From Thermoplasmata archaeon (GTDB taxonomy: Archaea; Thermoplasmatota; Thermoplasmata; Lutacidiplasmatales; UBA184), in assembly GCA_030041175.1 (NCBI GenBank), contig JASHOK010000088.1:1-43357 (forward strand): a DNA stretch of 43,357 nucleotides. Reading direction: 5' to 3'. Within the stretch, counting starts at the first letter, position 1, and every line of letters starts with the position of its first letter. A model generated the notes under the pieces. The model was not told the origin of the DNA. It saw only the letters and a list, made by a program, of their open reading frames with translations, and searched no databases. This document shows positions 34,807 to 43,357 of the stretch, piece after piece. A program made the translations under genes and the position numbers.

Positions 34807-35532
34807 GTGCGGAGACTGGCCCGCGGTTCGATGCGCCGGGGCGGTCGACTACTGCCCCTGCTCGCCGTCGGGTTCCTGTTCCTGCTCCTCGCTCCGTACG
34901 GCACCACTCTCCTCGAGGCCGCGGCGGCCCCGGCCCCTGCGGTGACCCCCGCCTCGAGCGCGCTCACCACCACGGTACTCTGGAACTCGGTCAACGTGGA
35001 CACTGCGCCGAACGCCGCCTCGGCCATCGCCTGGACCTTTGATGACGTCGCCACGGTCCAGTTCACCTGGACGGGAGCTGCCGGCGGGCCTTCCGTGTCT
35101 CAGGCATTTCTCGTGATTCTGTTCCTCGGCTTCCCCGCGTATACGAAGCAGGAGGTAGAGGCCACCGCGCTCCCGTCCACCGGGGGTACGATCTCGATGA
35201 CGTACGACCTCACGTCGTTCAAGTGGTACCTCCAGGGGCTCTACCAGGTCCATGCGTATCTCGCGGACCCGAACGGGACGTCGCTCTGGAGCGAGTACTT
35301 CTACGTCCGGGTCGCGCAGCCGTACGACATCGTGGTGGCGACGGTCGGACTCTTGCTGCTGACGATCGCGGAGCTCTACATGATCGCCACCGTCGGGCCC
35401 CGAGCCGCCGATAAGATCCGGAAGCCCCAGCCGCCGACCACGGGCTCCGGCACTCCCGCCAGCTCGGGAACTTCGAGCTCCGATTCCGCGGCGCCCGCCT
35501 CCTCCTCGGGTCCGCCGGAGGAGAACAGCTGA
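34807..35532 (+). CDS. Secreted/membrane protein: signal segment, beta ectodomain, C-terminal TM
   Basis: Hydrophobic N-terminus 'LLPLLAVGFLFLLLAPYG' and TM 'YDIVVATVGLLLLTIAELYMIATV'. Confidence 0.6.
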   Translation: MRRLARGSMRRGGRLLPLLAVGFLFLLLAPYGTTLLEAAAAPAPAVTPASSALTTTVLWNSVNVDTAPNAASAIAWTFDDVATVQFTWTGAAGGPSVSQAFLVILFLGFPAYTKQEVEATALPSTGGTISMTYDLTSFKWYLQGLYQVHAYLADPNGTSLWSEYFYVRVAQPYDIVVATVGLLLLTIAELYMIATVGPRAADKIRKPQPPTTGSGTPASSGTSSSDSAAPASSSGPPEENS

Positions 35533-35533
35533 G

Positions 35534-35806
35534 ATGTCCGCAGGCGGCAGCGCAGCGGGGAGCGGCCTGGTCGTCGGGCTCTGTCTCGTCTTTCTGGGCC
35601 AACAATTCGGCTTCATCGACCTGAGCAGCCTGATCACCGGCATCATCTACCTCATCGTCTTCGCCGTCATCTTCGCCGTCGTCTTCGGCCTGTTGGGAGT
35701 CTGGCTCGGCGCCCGATACCTCCGCAAGCACGCGTCGCTCACGCCCTGGCAGGCGAAGAGCCCGGCCGAAACGTCCGACTCTTCGACGGACACCGACTCG
35801 AAGTGA
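35534..35806 (+). CDS. Small membrane protein, about two TM helices
   Basis: 'GLVVGLCLVFLGQQFGFIDL' and 'GIIYLIVFAVIFAVVFGLLGVWLGARYL'; adjacent to the preceding CDS. Confidence 0.6.
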   Translation: MSAGGSAAGSGLVVGLCLVFLGQQFGFIDLSSLITGIIYLIVFAVIFAVVFGLLGVWLGARYLRKHASLTPWQAKSPAETSDSSTDTDSK

Positions 35807-35818
35807 ACCGGTCGGGCC

Positions 35819-36307
35819 TCAGGTCGGGCCCGTTTCGATGTCCACGTCCGGATGATAGGACCGGACCCGTCGGCTGAGCTCCGTGAGGAATGCCTCCGGG
35901 TCCTTCGGGGAGATGAAGACGGGCACCCGGTCGCCGCCCGACACCAGGAGTCCCTCCGACGTCGTGTGAACGGTATCGAACGGGCCGATCCGGGGGCTCC
36001 ACATCCGGCCGCGCCACCCCCAGCTGCCGATGAAACTCACCGGCGCGAGGTCCCGCAGGTTCGCATGGCTCGCGTGACGGATCTCCTCCAGCCGCATCCG
36101 TCGGCTCCCGAACAGCCGGAGGGCGCCGAAGGTCTCGGCATCCAGCCGGTACCGGGTCGTGAGATACCGACCCAGGTAGAGGATCAGCGCCGCGACGAGG
36201 ACCTCGGAGACCAGGAGGTTGACGAGGCCGCGGGCGCCCAGGTAGACGAGCGCGCCCATCAGGATCAGGTACAGCCCGAGAACGCCCGCCGAGAGCCGGG
36301 AGGCCAT
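35819..36307 (-). CDS. Membrane protein with bacterial PH-like domain
   Basis: Two N-terminal TM helices and 'VHTTSEGLLVSGGDRVPVFISPKDPEAFLTEL'. Confidence 0.6.
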   Translation of the reverse strand: MASRLSAGVLGLYLILMGALVYLGARGLVNLLVSEVLVAALILYLGRYLTTRYRLDAETFGALRLFGSRRMRLEEIRHASHANLRDLAPVSFIGSWGWRGRMWSPRIGPFDTVHTTSEGLLVSGGDRVPVFISPKDPEAFLTELSRRVRSYHPDVDIETGPT

Positions 36308-36359
36308 CCGGAACGGGGCGGGCCGGGCGCCCCGCGAGCCTCGGGACCCCCGGGCCCCG

Positions 36360-38138
36360 TCAGGCGACGGCTTCGTAGTAGTACTCCCCCCGGGCCCGCT
36401 GCTCGCGGTCCAGCACCGAATCCTCCTGGTTGATCCGGGGTCGCAGGGTTTCCGGGTCCCGCCGGAAGGTCACCTCGACCTCTCGGAGGAGCCGGTTCAT
36501 GCCCTCGCGCATGGCGAACGGCCCATCGCCCCGGCCGGCCGCACCCGAAGTCCCCTCGGGCACGAAGACCATGAGGCCGTCGCAGGCCAGGTCCAGGAAA
36601 TAGACATCGTGGTCGACCACGAGTGCGGTCGCGCTCTCGTGCTCCACCCGGCGGCGGACGAGCCGGGCCATGTTCATCCGTTCATCCGCGTCGAGGTAGG
36701 CCGAGGGCTCATCGAGGAGGTAGAGCGTGGCGCGACGCGCGAGCGAGAGCGCGACGGCGGCCCGCTGGAGCTCACCGCTCGAGAGGTCCGTGAGCGCGAC
36801 GTCGAGGACGCTATCGAGGCGCAGCGCCGGGACGAGCTCCTTCTCGAGGGCCGCCACGTCAAACTGCGGGTCGTTCGCGAGGGCGGACATCCGGTCCCGG
36901 AGACTGGCCGGCTGATTCGCCTTGAGATACTGCGGCTTGTAGCTCACCGTGACATCGGCCGGCGGCGTGCCCGCCGTCGGCGGCTCGACGCCGGCCAGCA
37001 TCTTGACGAAGGTGGTCTTGCCGGTCGCGTTGGGACCCACGATCCCGATCGTCTCCCCTTTCGAGAGCACGCCGCCCGAGACGCGCAGATGGAACGCGGG
37101 GTACTGCTTTTCCATGGGCCCGAATTCCACCCGCGCGGTCCGCAACGCCGGCGGTTTCGGGGGGTGGGCGGTGAACCGGATCGGTTCCGGACGGATCCGT
37201 ACGTTCTCATCCCGGAGGTATCCGGTCAGGTAGGTGTTGATCGCCGTTCGCATCGGCAGCGGATGGGAGATGACGCCGAAAGCGGCTTCTTCGCCGTAGA
37301 GGAGATGGGCCTTGTCGGCGAGGTAGTCGAGGAGCGCGAGGTCGTGCTCCACGACGAGGACGCTCTTCTGCTGCCCGAGCCGACGGAGCACACGGGCCAC
37401 CTGCAACCGGTGGACGATGTCGAGATAGCTCGACGGTTCGTCGAACAGGTAGAGGTCGGCGTCCGTGGCCAGGGTCCGGGCGATGGCGCCCAGCTGGAGC
37501 TCACCGCCGGACAGCTCGGCGAGAGGCACCGAGGCTCGGGGGGCCAGTCCGACCGAGGTGAGCGCCACCGTCGCGTCGCCTCCGGCGTCGGCCACGTACT
37601 CGGACAGCCGCTGACCGGATTCCGCGATCCGGTCCACGTACTGGGGCTTGATCGCCGCCCGGAGCTCGCCTCGAGCGATGCGCTGAAAATGGGCCTGCAG
37701 TGCCGTGCCGCGGAAGTGGTCGACCGTCTGATCCCAGCTGCCCGGATGTTCGTAGTCCCCCAGGTTCGGAACTTCCATGCCAGCGAGAATCCGCAGCGCC
37801 GTGGACTTCCCGGTCCCGTTGGGTCCCAGTACGCCGACGATGCCCTGCGGCGCCGGAAGCGGCAGCCGGTAGAGGCGGAAGCCGTTGTACCCGTACCGAT
37901 GGACGATCTCGGCCTCGTCGGCGGTCGGGGTGTTCAGGATCTTGATCGCGTCGAAGGGGCACTTGTGCACGCAGATCCCGCAGCCGATGCACAGCGTCTC
38001 GGAGATGATCGGCTTGCCGAGCGGTCCCTCGACAATGCACTCTTGCCCCATCCGGACCGGCGGACAGTACGCCTGGCACTCCCACTGGCACTCCTTGGGA
38101 TGACAGCGGTCGGTCAGGAGGATCGCGATCCGGGCCAC
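36360..38138 (-). CDS. rli1: ABCE1/Rli1 ribosome-recycling ATPase
   Basis: N-terminal Fe-S domain 'CHPKECQWECQAYCP...CIGCGICVHKCPF'; two ABC domains with Walker A 'GPNGTGKST'/'GPNATGKTT' and signatures 'LSGGELQ'/'LSSGELQ'. Confidence 0.97.
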   Translation of the reverse strand: MARIAILLTDRCHPKECQWECQAYCPPVRMGQECIVEGPLGKPIISETLCIGCGICVHKCPFDAIKILNTPTADEAEIVHRYGYNGFRLYRLPLPAPQGIVGVLGPNGTGKSTALRILAGMEVPNLGDYEHPGSWDQTVDHFRGTALQAHFQRIARGELRAAIKPQYVDRIAESGQRLSEYVADAGGDATVALTSVGLAPRASVPLAELSGGELQLGAIARTLATDADLYLFDEPSSYLDIVHRLQVARVLRRLGQQKSVLVVEHDLALLDYLADKAHLLYGEEAAFGVISHPLPMRTAINTYLTGYLRDENVRIRPEPIRFTAHPPKPPALRTARVEFGPMEKQYPAFHLRVSGGVLSKGETIGIVGPNATGKTTFVKMLAGVEPPTAGTPPADVTVSYKPQYLKANQPASLRDRMSALANDPQFDVAALEKELVPALRLDSVLDVALTDLSSGELQRAAVALSLARRATLYLLDEPSAYLDADERMNMARLVRRRVEHESATALVVDHDVYFLDLACDGLMVFVPEGTSGAAGRGDGPFAMREGMNRLLREVEVTFRRDPETLRPRINQEDSVLDREQRARGEYYYEAVA

Positions 38139-38142
38139 GGGC

Positions 38143-38841
38143 TCAGCCCCCGGCCGTGTCGCTGACGACGCGTCCGTCCCGCATCACGAGATGCCGCCGC
38201 GCCCGAGCGGCCACGATCGGATTATGCGTGACCACGACTACCGCGGCGCCGGTCTCGCGATGCGCGGCCTCCAGCAGGTCGAGCACCTGCGCCGCCCGCG
38301 TCGAGTCGAGCTCGCCGGTGGGCTCATCGGCCAGCAACAGCCGCGGACCGTTCGCGAGCGCACGAGCGATCGCCACGCGCTGCTCCTCGCCGCCGGACAG
38401 CTGGTGCGGAAACGACTGCTCCCGTCCCGCGAGACCCACCTGGCCGAGCAGGGCCCGCGCCCGAGTGTCCCGCTCCCGGGCCGCCACGCCCCGGGCCAGC
38501 AAGGGCAGCGCCACGTTCTCGAGAGCCGTCAACGTGGGCAGCAGGTAGAAGCGTTGAAAGATGAAGCCGATGCCGGTCCGCCGGAGCCGGGTCCGGTCTC
38601 GCTCGCCCATCCGTTCGACGGGCTGCCCCTGCCAGAGGATTCGGCCCTCCGTAGGAACGTCGAGCAGTCCGACGAGATTCAGGAGCGTCGTCTTGCCGGA
38701 GCCCGACGGACCCTCGACCGACAGGTACTCCCCCGGGTCGATCGTTAGCGAGACCCCGTCGAGCGCCCGGACCTCGTCCGCCTCGCCGGAATGATACACG
38801 CGTCGGACCGCCTCGAGGAGGACCGTTGGCTCGGGCGTCAC
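38143..38841 (-). CDS. ABC transporter ATP-binding protein (MacB/LolD-like)
   Basis: 'EGPSGSGKTTLLNLVGLLD', 'LSGGEEQRVAIARALANGPRLLLADEPTGELD'; GTG start overlapping the upstream permease stop. Confidence 0.92.
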   Translation of the reverse strand: MTPEPTVLLEAVRRVYHSGEADEVRALDGVSLTIDPGEYLSVEGPSGSGKTTLLNLVGLLDVPTEGRILWQGQPVERMGERDRTRLRRTGIGFIFQRFYLLPTLTALENVALPLLARGVAARERDTRARALLGQVGLAGREQSFPHQLSGGEEQRVAIARALANGPRLLLADEPTGELDSTRAAQVLDLLEAAHRETGAAVVVVTHNPIVAARARRHLVMRDGRVVSDTAGG

Positions 38842-40094
38842 CGGAGCACCTCCGGGAGTGGCAGCCGCAAGGCACGCCGGACCGGGAGCAGGCTCGCGAG
38901 CAACCCCATGAGCAGCAGGCCGGCCAGCAGCGCCAGCAGCGTCACCGGTTCGTAGACCGCTAGACTCGCGATCTCCGAGACCGTCGGCGAGCCCCACCGG
39001 GCGAGGGCCGAGATCACGAGTACTCCGCCCGCGATTCCGGCGACACCGCCCGACAGGGTCAGTGCCTCGGCCTCGAGCACCAGGTCCCGTGAAACGCGCC
39101 ACCCGGGAACGCCGATGGCGCGTTGAATTCCGATCGACGTGCGCTCTTGCTCGACCCGTCGCATGAGAATGATGACCAGGAATAGGAGGCTTACGAGGAG
39201 ACCGACCGACGAGAGTCCCACGTAGAACCCGGTGATCACGGCCTGGGCAGCCCGAATCTCCGAAGTCTGCTGTGTCAACGAGGTGACCGAGTAGTAGGGC
39301 ACGAGCGCCTGTACGGCGCTCGCAACCCGCGCGACCGCGGCCGGATTGCCGGCCAGGCTCGGAAGTACGGCGACCTGGATGCTGTCGGCATCGTCGAGCA
39401 GCGACCCGCCCGGGCTCCGGCCGAGACCGACCAGGGACTGCAGCTGGGATAGCGGCAGTAAGGCGACGAAGAGCGGGGACGGCCCCAGAAGCCCCGGCGG
39501 CAGTCCGAACCCGCCCACCACGGTGACCGATATCCCGGCCGACCGATTCGCCGTCGGCGAGACCAGGACGGAGCTCCCGGGCGTGATGTTCAGGGTCTGC
39601 AGCAACGGCGTCGAGAGCAGGACCTGGTCGCTGGAGGGGCCGTCGTACGTTCCATTCGCGTAGTGGATCGTGTCGTCAGGGTCTCCCAGCGTGAGCGATG
39701 CGGGCAGGAGGGACCGTTCGGCAGAGCTCTGCGTCGCGGTGAAGGCGGATGGTATGATGCCCTCGACTAACGCGGGGACCCCGCTCCCGTTTTCGGGGAA
39801 AATCTCCACCGCCACGCTGAGGATGGGGGATGCGGCGGCTACCCCCGCAAGTCCGTCGATCTCGTGCACCAGGGCATGAGCGCCCGCAATCCCATGGTCC
39901 GCCGCCGCGTCGACCGAGATCGAGAACCCGGCGTCCTGGACCGATGCGAGTTCGTGGGTGTAGACACCACCTCCGACGGACAGGAGGACTACTGGCAGCG
40001 CCACGGCGACGGCGATCGCCGCCACGGCGAGCACGGTCTGGGCGGTGCGGTGCCGGAGGTTGCGCCAGTGCACCAGCCAGCGGGACGCGTTCAC
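38838..40094 (-). CDS. FtsX/MacB-type permease
   Basis: N-terminal TM, large extracellular domain, three C-terminal TM helices; 'GIQRAIGVPGWRVSRDLVLEAEALTLSGG'. Confidence 0.85.
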   Translation of the reverse strand: MNASRWLVHWRNLRHRTAQTVLAVAAIAVAVALPVVLLSVGGGVYTHELASVQDAGFSISVDAAADHGIAGAHALVHEIDGLAGVAAASPILSVAVEIFPENGSGVPALVEGIIPSAFTATQSSAERSLLPASLTLGDPDDTIHYANGTYDGPSSDQVLLSTPLLQTLNITPGSSVLVSPTANRSAGISVTVVGGFGLPPGLLGPSPLFVALLPLSQLQSLVGLGRSPGGSLLDDADSIQVAVLPSLAGNPAAVARVASAVQALVPYYSVTSLTQQTSEIRAAQAVITGFYVGLSSVGLLVSLLFLVIILMRRVEQERTSIGIQRAIGVPGWRVSRDLVLEAEALTLSGGVAGIAGGVLVISALARWGSPTVSEIASLAVYEPVTLLALLAGLLLMGLLASLLPVRRALRLPLPEVLR

Positions 40095-41398
40095 GGCGCC
40101 CGGAGCTCCTCCGCGACGGGTATCCGCAGCGCACGCACGATCGGGATCACGGATGCCGCGAGGCCGATCGCGAGGACGAGCAGGATGCCCTGCAGCAGTA
40201 CCGAGGTATTGAACGCCACAAACGTGAAGCCGGTCGGCAGCCCGGTCACTAACCGACTCAGAAATCGGTTCAGCAGGTAGGCGCCGACGGCCCCAGCCGG
40301 TAAGCCCACCAGGAGGCCCATCGCCGCCAACAGGGCCGCCTCCTCGAGGACGAAGCCCCCGATCCGCGCCCGGGAATATCCGATGGCCCGGAGGACGGCC
40401 AGCTCTCGGGTCCGATCCTCCACGCTCATGAGGAGGACGGTGGCGGTGAACAGCGTGGCCACGAGGATCCCGATGAGCCCGACGAGCGTGCCGAAGGTTC
40501 GGTAGAGGTTCACGACGTGCTGAACGGCGCTCAGTACGTCGCCCAGCGTGAAGAAGGTGATCGTTGGAAAGGCGGCGGATAGCACGGCCTGATCGTGGCT
40601 CGAGGTCGTCGGATCCGTCAAGTGGATCAGGACCAGCGATGCGTAATCGGTGGAGGGCGTCGCAGAGCCGGTGACGGACTGCAGCTCCGACAAGTAGAAC
40701 ATGCCGAGCGCGGCCGACGGCAGGAACCAGAACGGGCCTGTGATCCCAACCACCCGGAACGCCGTGGCCGAGGCGAACCAGCCGGGAAGCGCGGCGGGAC
40801 CGGACGGCGACTGGAGGCTGACCCAGACCGTCGCGTTCGGTTGAACGTGGAGGAGTCCCGCAAGGGCGCTGTTCAGCAGTAGCTCGTCCGTAACCGGCCC
40901 GTGGAAGGTACCGTTCGCATAGTGCGGGTCACCGGGGGCCGTGAGATTGCGACCCTCGATCAACGAGGGAACTTCGAGCCCGCCGTTGTCGTCCGGGATC
41001 CACCCGATCGAAGTGCCGCTGACTGGTTGCCAGCCGGACGGCACGCCGCTGCCATTCGTCGACCGATTGCTCGCGGCATACAGTGAGGCATTCGCGAACA
41101 CCAGGGACGAGACCAGCCAGGGACTCGCCGACGCAACGTTCGGGTCGGCTTTGGGGATCTCGCTGGCCAACCGATGCGCGCCCGGGAGCGGCGGAAAGCT
41201 CTCCGAGGTCAGGGATGTGTTGGCGCTCGTGCCGAGCAGGTCGACACCGCTCGACGTCGCGAGGCGAAAGGCACTGGCCTGGATGCCGGCCGACACGGAG
41301 AGCAGCACCAGGACCAACGACGTCGCAAGACCGATGCCGACCGCCGTGAGCACCATCCGACCCGGACGGCGTCGCAGTGAATCCCACGAATACAGCAT
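40091..41398 (-). CDS. FtsX/MacB-type permease
   Basis: 'MLYSWDSLRRRPGRMVLTAVGIGLATSLVLVLLSVSAG', 'LAVLRAIGYSRARIGGFVLEEAALLAAMGLLVG'; 4-nt overlap with next permease. Confidence 0.87.
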   Translation of the reverse strand: MLYSWDSLRRRPGRMVLTAVGIGLATSLVLVLLSVSAGIQASAFRLATSSGVDLLGTSANTSLTSESFPPLPGAHRLASEIPKADPNVASASPWLVSSLVFANASLYAASNRSTNGSGVPSGWQPVSGTSIGWIPDDNGGLEVPSLIEGRNLTAPGDPHYANGTFHGPVTDELLLNSALAGLLHVQPNATVWVSLQSPSGPAALPGWFASATAFRVVGITGPFWFLPSAALGMFYLSELQSVTGSATPSTDYASLVLIHLTDPTTSSHDQAVLSAAFPTITFFTLGDVLSAVQHVVNLYRTFGTLVGLIGILVATLFTATVLLMSVEDRTRELAVLRAIGYSRARIGGFVLEEAALLAAMGLLVGLPAGAVGAYLLNRFLSRLVTGLPTGFTFVAFNTSVLLQGILLVLAIGLAASVIPIVRALRIPVAEELRAP

Positions 41399-41417
41399 GT
41401 GGCGGCCCCCACCACGG

Positions 41418-42329
41418 CTACGAGGCGGAGGTCTGACGGAGCTCCCCGAGCGAGGCCTGGTGCTCGGCGACGACATTGTACTTGTGAATCGACTCCTCGC
41501 TCACGGTGCGGGCCCTCACAAAGGTGGAGTCCGGCAGTCGAGGGAATTGCGTCGCGACCCGGCGTAGCAGGTCACGCAGCACGTCCTCCACGAACTTCGG
41601 ATGCCGGTGAGCCTGGATCACCATCTTCGCCTCGTCGCCGCGCTTCAGGATGGCATACGTCGGACTAGACTGCGACGCTTCGATCGTCTCGATGAGATCG
41701 TCCGCCTCTACTTCAGCTCCGTCTGGGAGGTCGAAGATCAGACGGGTCCGGTTGCGCTGGTTGTGCGTCACCATCGGCAGGGCCTGCAGCTCGGGATCCC
41801 GGAGCCGGGGAAACTCCTCGGCGAGGGCCTCGCGCGCGGTTTCCATCGCGCACGGACACGCGGTCATCCCCACGGCCTCCGCGCCGATCGATTTCGTCAC
41901 GGATGCAGCGGTCTTCGTACCGTCCCTCTGGCTGCGCGCCGCCCCCAAGAGCGTGTAGTCCTCGAAGCTCTTGCGCTCCTCGGCGATCCCTCGCCGCAGA
42001 AAGTACTCCGCCGTGGCGTCCACCGAAGCGGTCTGGGCATACGGATGCCGTTCCAGCAACGCCCGAGCGATGGCGACGCAGGCGGATTCCAGGCTGGGTA
42101 CCGGGCGTACGACGGTTTCGTCGACGATTTCGGCGAGCAGGATGGCGTTGCGCGAAAGGTCCGACCCCTTCCGGGTTGAGGGTAGGTCCACCGCCACCTC
42201 GAATACGGTCGTCAGGGTGACCACCCGATCGGGCCGACGAACCGTGAGCGGTTTTCGGATGCCGGAGACCCCGACCTTATGGAGCTCGAACCGGCCGGCG
42301 GTCGGTTCCATGGCATGGACGTCGCGCAC
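41418..42329 (-). CDS. mptA: GTP cyclohydrolase MptA/FolE2 (type IB)
   Basis: 'FELHKVGVSGIRKPL', 'SRNAI', 'GMTACPCAMETAREAL', 'THNQRNRTRLIFD', 'AHRHPKFVEDVLRDLL'. Start 42329 (GTG) or 42311 (ATG). Confidence 0.9.
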   Translation of the reverse strand: MRDVHAMEPTAGRFELHKVGVSGIRKPLTVRRPDRVVTLTTVFEVAVDLPSTRKGSDLSRNAILLAEIVDETVVRPVPSLESACVAIARALLERHPYAQTASVDATAEYFLRRGIAEERKSFEDYTLLGAARSQRDGTKTAASVTKSIGAEAVGMTACPCAMETAREALAEEFPRLRDPELQALPMVTHNQRNRTRLIFDLPDGAEVEADDLIETIEASQSSPTYAILKRGDEAKMVIQAHRHPKFVEDVLRDLLRRVATQFPRLPDSTFVRARTVSEESIHKYNVVAEHQASLGELRQTSAS

Positions 42330-42412
42330 GTCGACCGCGGTACTCGGGCCGACTTAACAGTGGCGAGAGACCGGAGCCCGGAGTCGAGTGCGGAAGCGTC
42401 CGTTAGGCGCTC

Positions 42413-42419
42413 TATAATA
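42413..42419 (+). promoter_or_regulatory. Candidate TATA box of sufT-like gene
   Basis: 'TATAATA' centred about 27 nt before ATG 42443. Confidence 0.6.
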
Positions 42420-42442
42420 GCCCCTCACGCCATCGTCCGTCA

Positions 42443-42856
42443 ATGAGCGGTACTGCTCCATCTCCGGTGCCCCCGCCGGCGCCTGCGCCAGCCGCCGGCT
42501 GGACCGGTGCCAAGATCGGCCCGGCCTCCGCGTGGGACGCCTCGAACCCGCGGTCCGGTGCCGAGCAGCGAATTCTAACCAATCTCAAGAAGATCTACGA
42601 CCCAGAGATTCCGATGAACATCGTGGACCTCGGGCTGATCTACGGGTTCAAGTGGGCGTCGGACACGAGCGTAACGGTCACGATGACGCTCACGGCACCC
42701 GGCTGTCCGGTCGCCGGGATCCTCGCCGACGAAGTGAAGGCGGCGGTCCAGGCCGCGGAAGGGGTCAAGGAAGCCGTTGTCGACATGGTCTGGGAACCGC
42801 CATGGACTCCCGACCGGATGTCGGACCTCGCAAAGCGAACGTTCGGCTACCAGTGA
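42443..42856 (+). CDS. MIP18/DUF59 (SufT-like) Fe-S assembly protein
   Basis: 'NLKKIYDPEIPMNIVDLGLIYGFKWASDTSVTVTMTLTAPGCPVAGILADEVKAAV'. Confidence 0.9.
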   Translation: MSGTAPSPVPPPAPAPAAGWTGAKIGPASAWDASNPRSGAEQRILTNLKKIYDPEIPMNIVDLGLIYGFKWASDTSVTVTMTLTAPGCPVAGILADEVKAAVQAAEGVKEAVVDMVWEPPWTPDRMSDLAKRTFGYQ

Positions 42857-42874
42857 CCGACGAAGCTCGCGGGC

Positions 42875-43357
42875 TCAGTACTCTCCGAGTCGTCGTTGCC
42901 GCATCGGTGGCGCGGGAGTAGCCGGCGAAGAGCTCCCCCCGGCCGCCTCGTCCGGGGCTCGAGTCGATGCAGCATCGGCCGGGCCGGGCGCCTCGTCCCC
43001 TTCCGGGGCGAGAAGTCGCTGGACTCGCTCGTCCTCCGGCGAACCTCCCACGAGATAGGCGATCTCTTCCGCCGTTAGCCCGAGGGTGACGGCCAAGCCC
43101 CTTGCCAGGGCAGTCTCCCGGGCCGCTGCACCGCGGCTCGCCGGCCGCCGGAAAGCCAGGAAGAGAAAGTCCAGACCCGACTCTGTGGCCTTCCGCCGGG
43201 AGATATGCAGGAGCTTCCCTTCCTTCGCCACGATCGACGCCCGAAGCGCACGCGTGACTCGGGACCTGCCCATTTCTCCCAGGAACTGCGGAAACGCCAC
43301 GCGCTCGGGGGCATGTCCATCGCCCGGAACCAGGGCCAGGCTCACGCCTCCGGTCAT
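42875..43357 (-). CDS. Hypothetical protein; may be 5'-truncated at window edge
   Basis: 160 aa ORF reaching the right edge; basic N-terminal region 'RVTRALRASIVAKEGKLLHISRRKATESGLDFLFLAFRRP', disordered C-terminus. Confidence 0.55.
   Translation of the reverse strand: MTGGVSLALVPGDGHAPERVAFPQFLGEMGRSRVTRALRASIVAKEGKLLHISRRKATESGLDFLFLAFRRPASRGAAARETALARGLAVTLGLTAEEIAYLVGGSPEDERVQRLLAPEGDEAPGPADAASTRAPDEAAGGSSSPATPAPPMRQRRLGEY

Noticed and set aside
36609-38165. 518-aa plus ORF antisense to rli1
   Set aside because: Rli1 is unmistakable on minus; antisense ORF has no motifs.
1-43357. CRISPR arrays, IS elements, prophage, rRNA or tRNA genes
   Set aside because: No direct-repeat arrays, transposase motifs, rRNA cores or convincing tRNA T-loop/acceptor structures seen by eye; tRNAscan-SE would be decisive for tRNAs.

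Overview
A high-GC, gene-dense archaeal chromosomal segment. Gene content suggests a Euryarchaeota/Thermoplasmatota-type host, but the taxonomy is inferred, not proven. Supporting signs are pyrB/pyrI, Mre11-Rad50, ABCE1/Rli1, MptA, an archaeal-type RNase P RNA, a C/D-box sRNA and TATA boxes about 25-27 nt upstream of start codons. The dominant theme is sulfur and Fe-S metabolism. A sufC-sufS-sufB operon (sufB interrupted by a full LAGLIDADG intein) converges with sufD and diverges from a SufR-like regulator. That regulator starts a tightly coupled operon: PLP cysteine synthase, JAMM peptidase, and a single-chain fusion of a CysO/MoaD-like carrier, a ThiF/MoeB E1-like domain and a rhodanese. 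This looks like a protein-thiocarboxylate sulfur-transfer system whose carrier ends in an internal '...PAIAGG' that would need proteolytic release. Other main observations are: a dual-guide C/D-box sRNA whose D guide, by hand alignment, targets the universally conserved 16S decoding-site segment at C1402 (E. coli numbering); an arginase-fold protein with most metal ligands lost; a SufU-ferredoxin-B12/radical SAM-GNAT operon; a 38-aa zinc-type microprotein; and a bacterial-type ThrRS. Most long overlapping ORFs in the supplied track are GC-driven antisense or shadow frames and were rejected. All family assignments come from reading motifs by eye; no database search was run.
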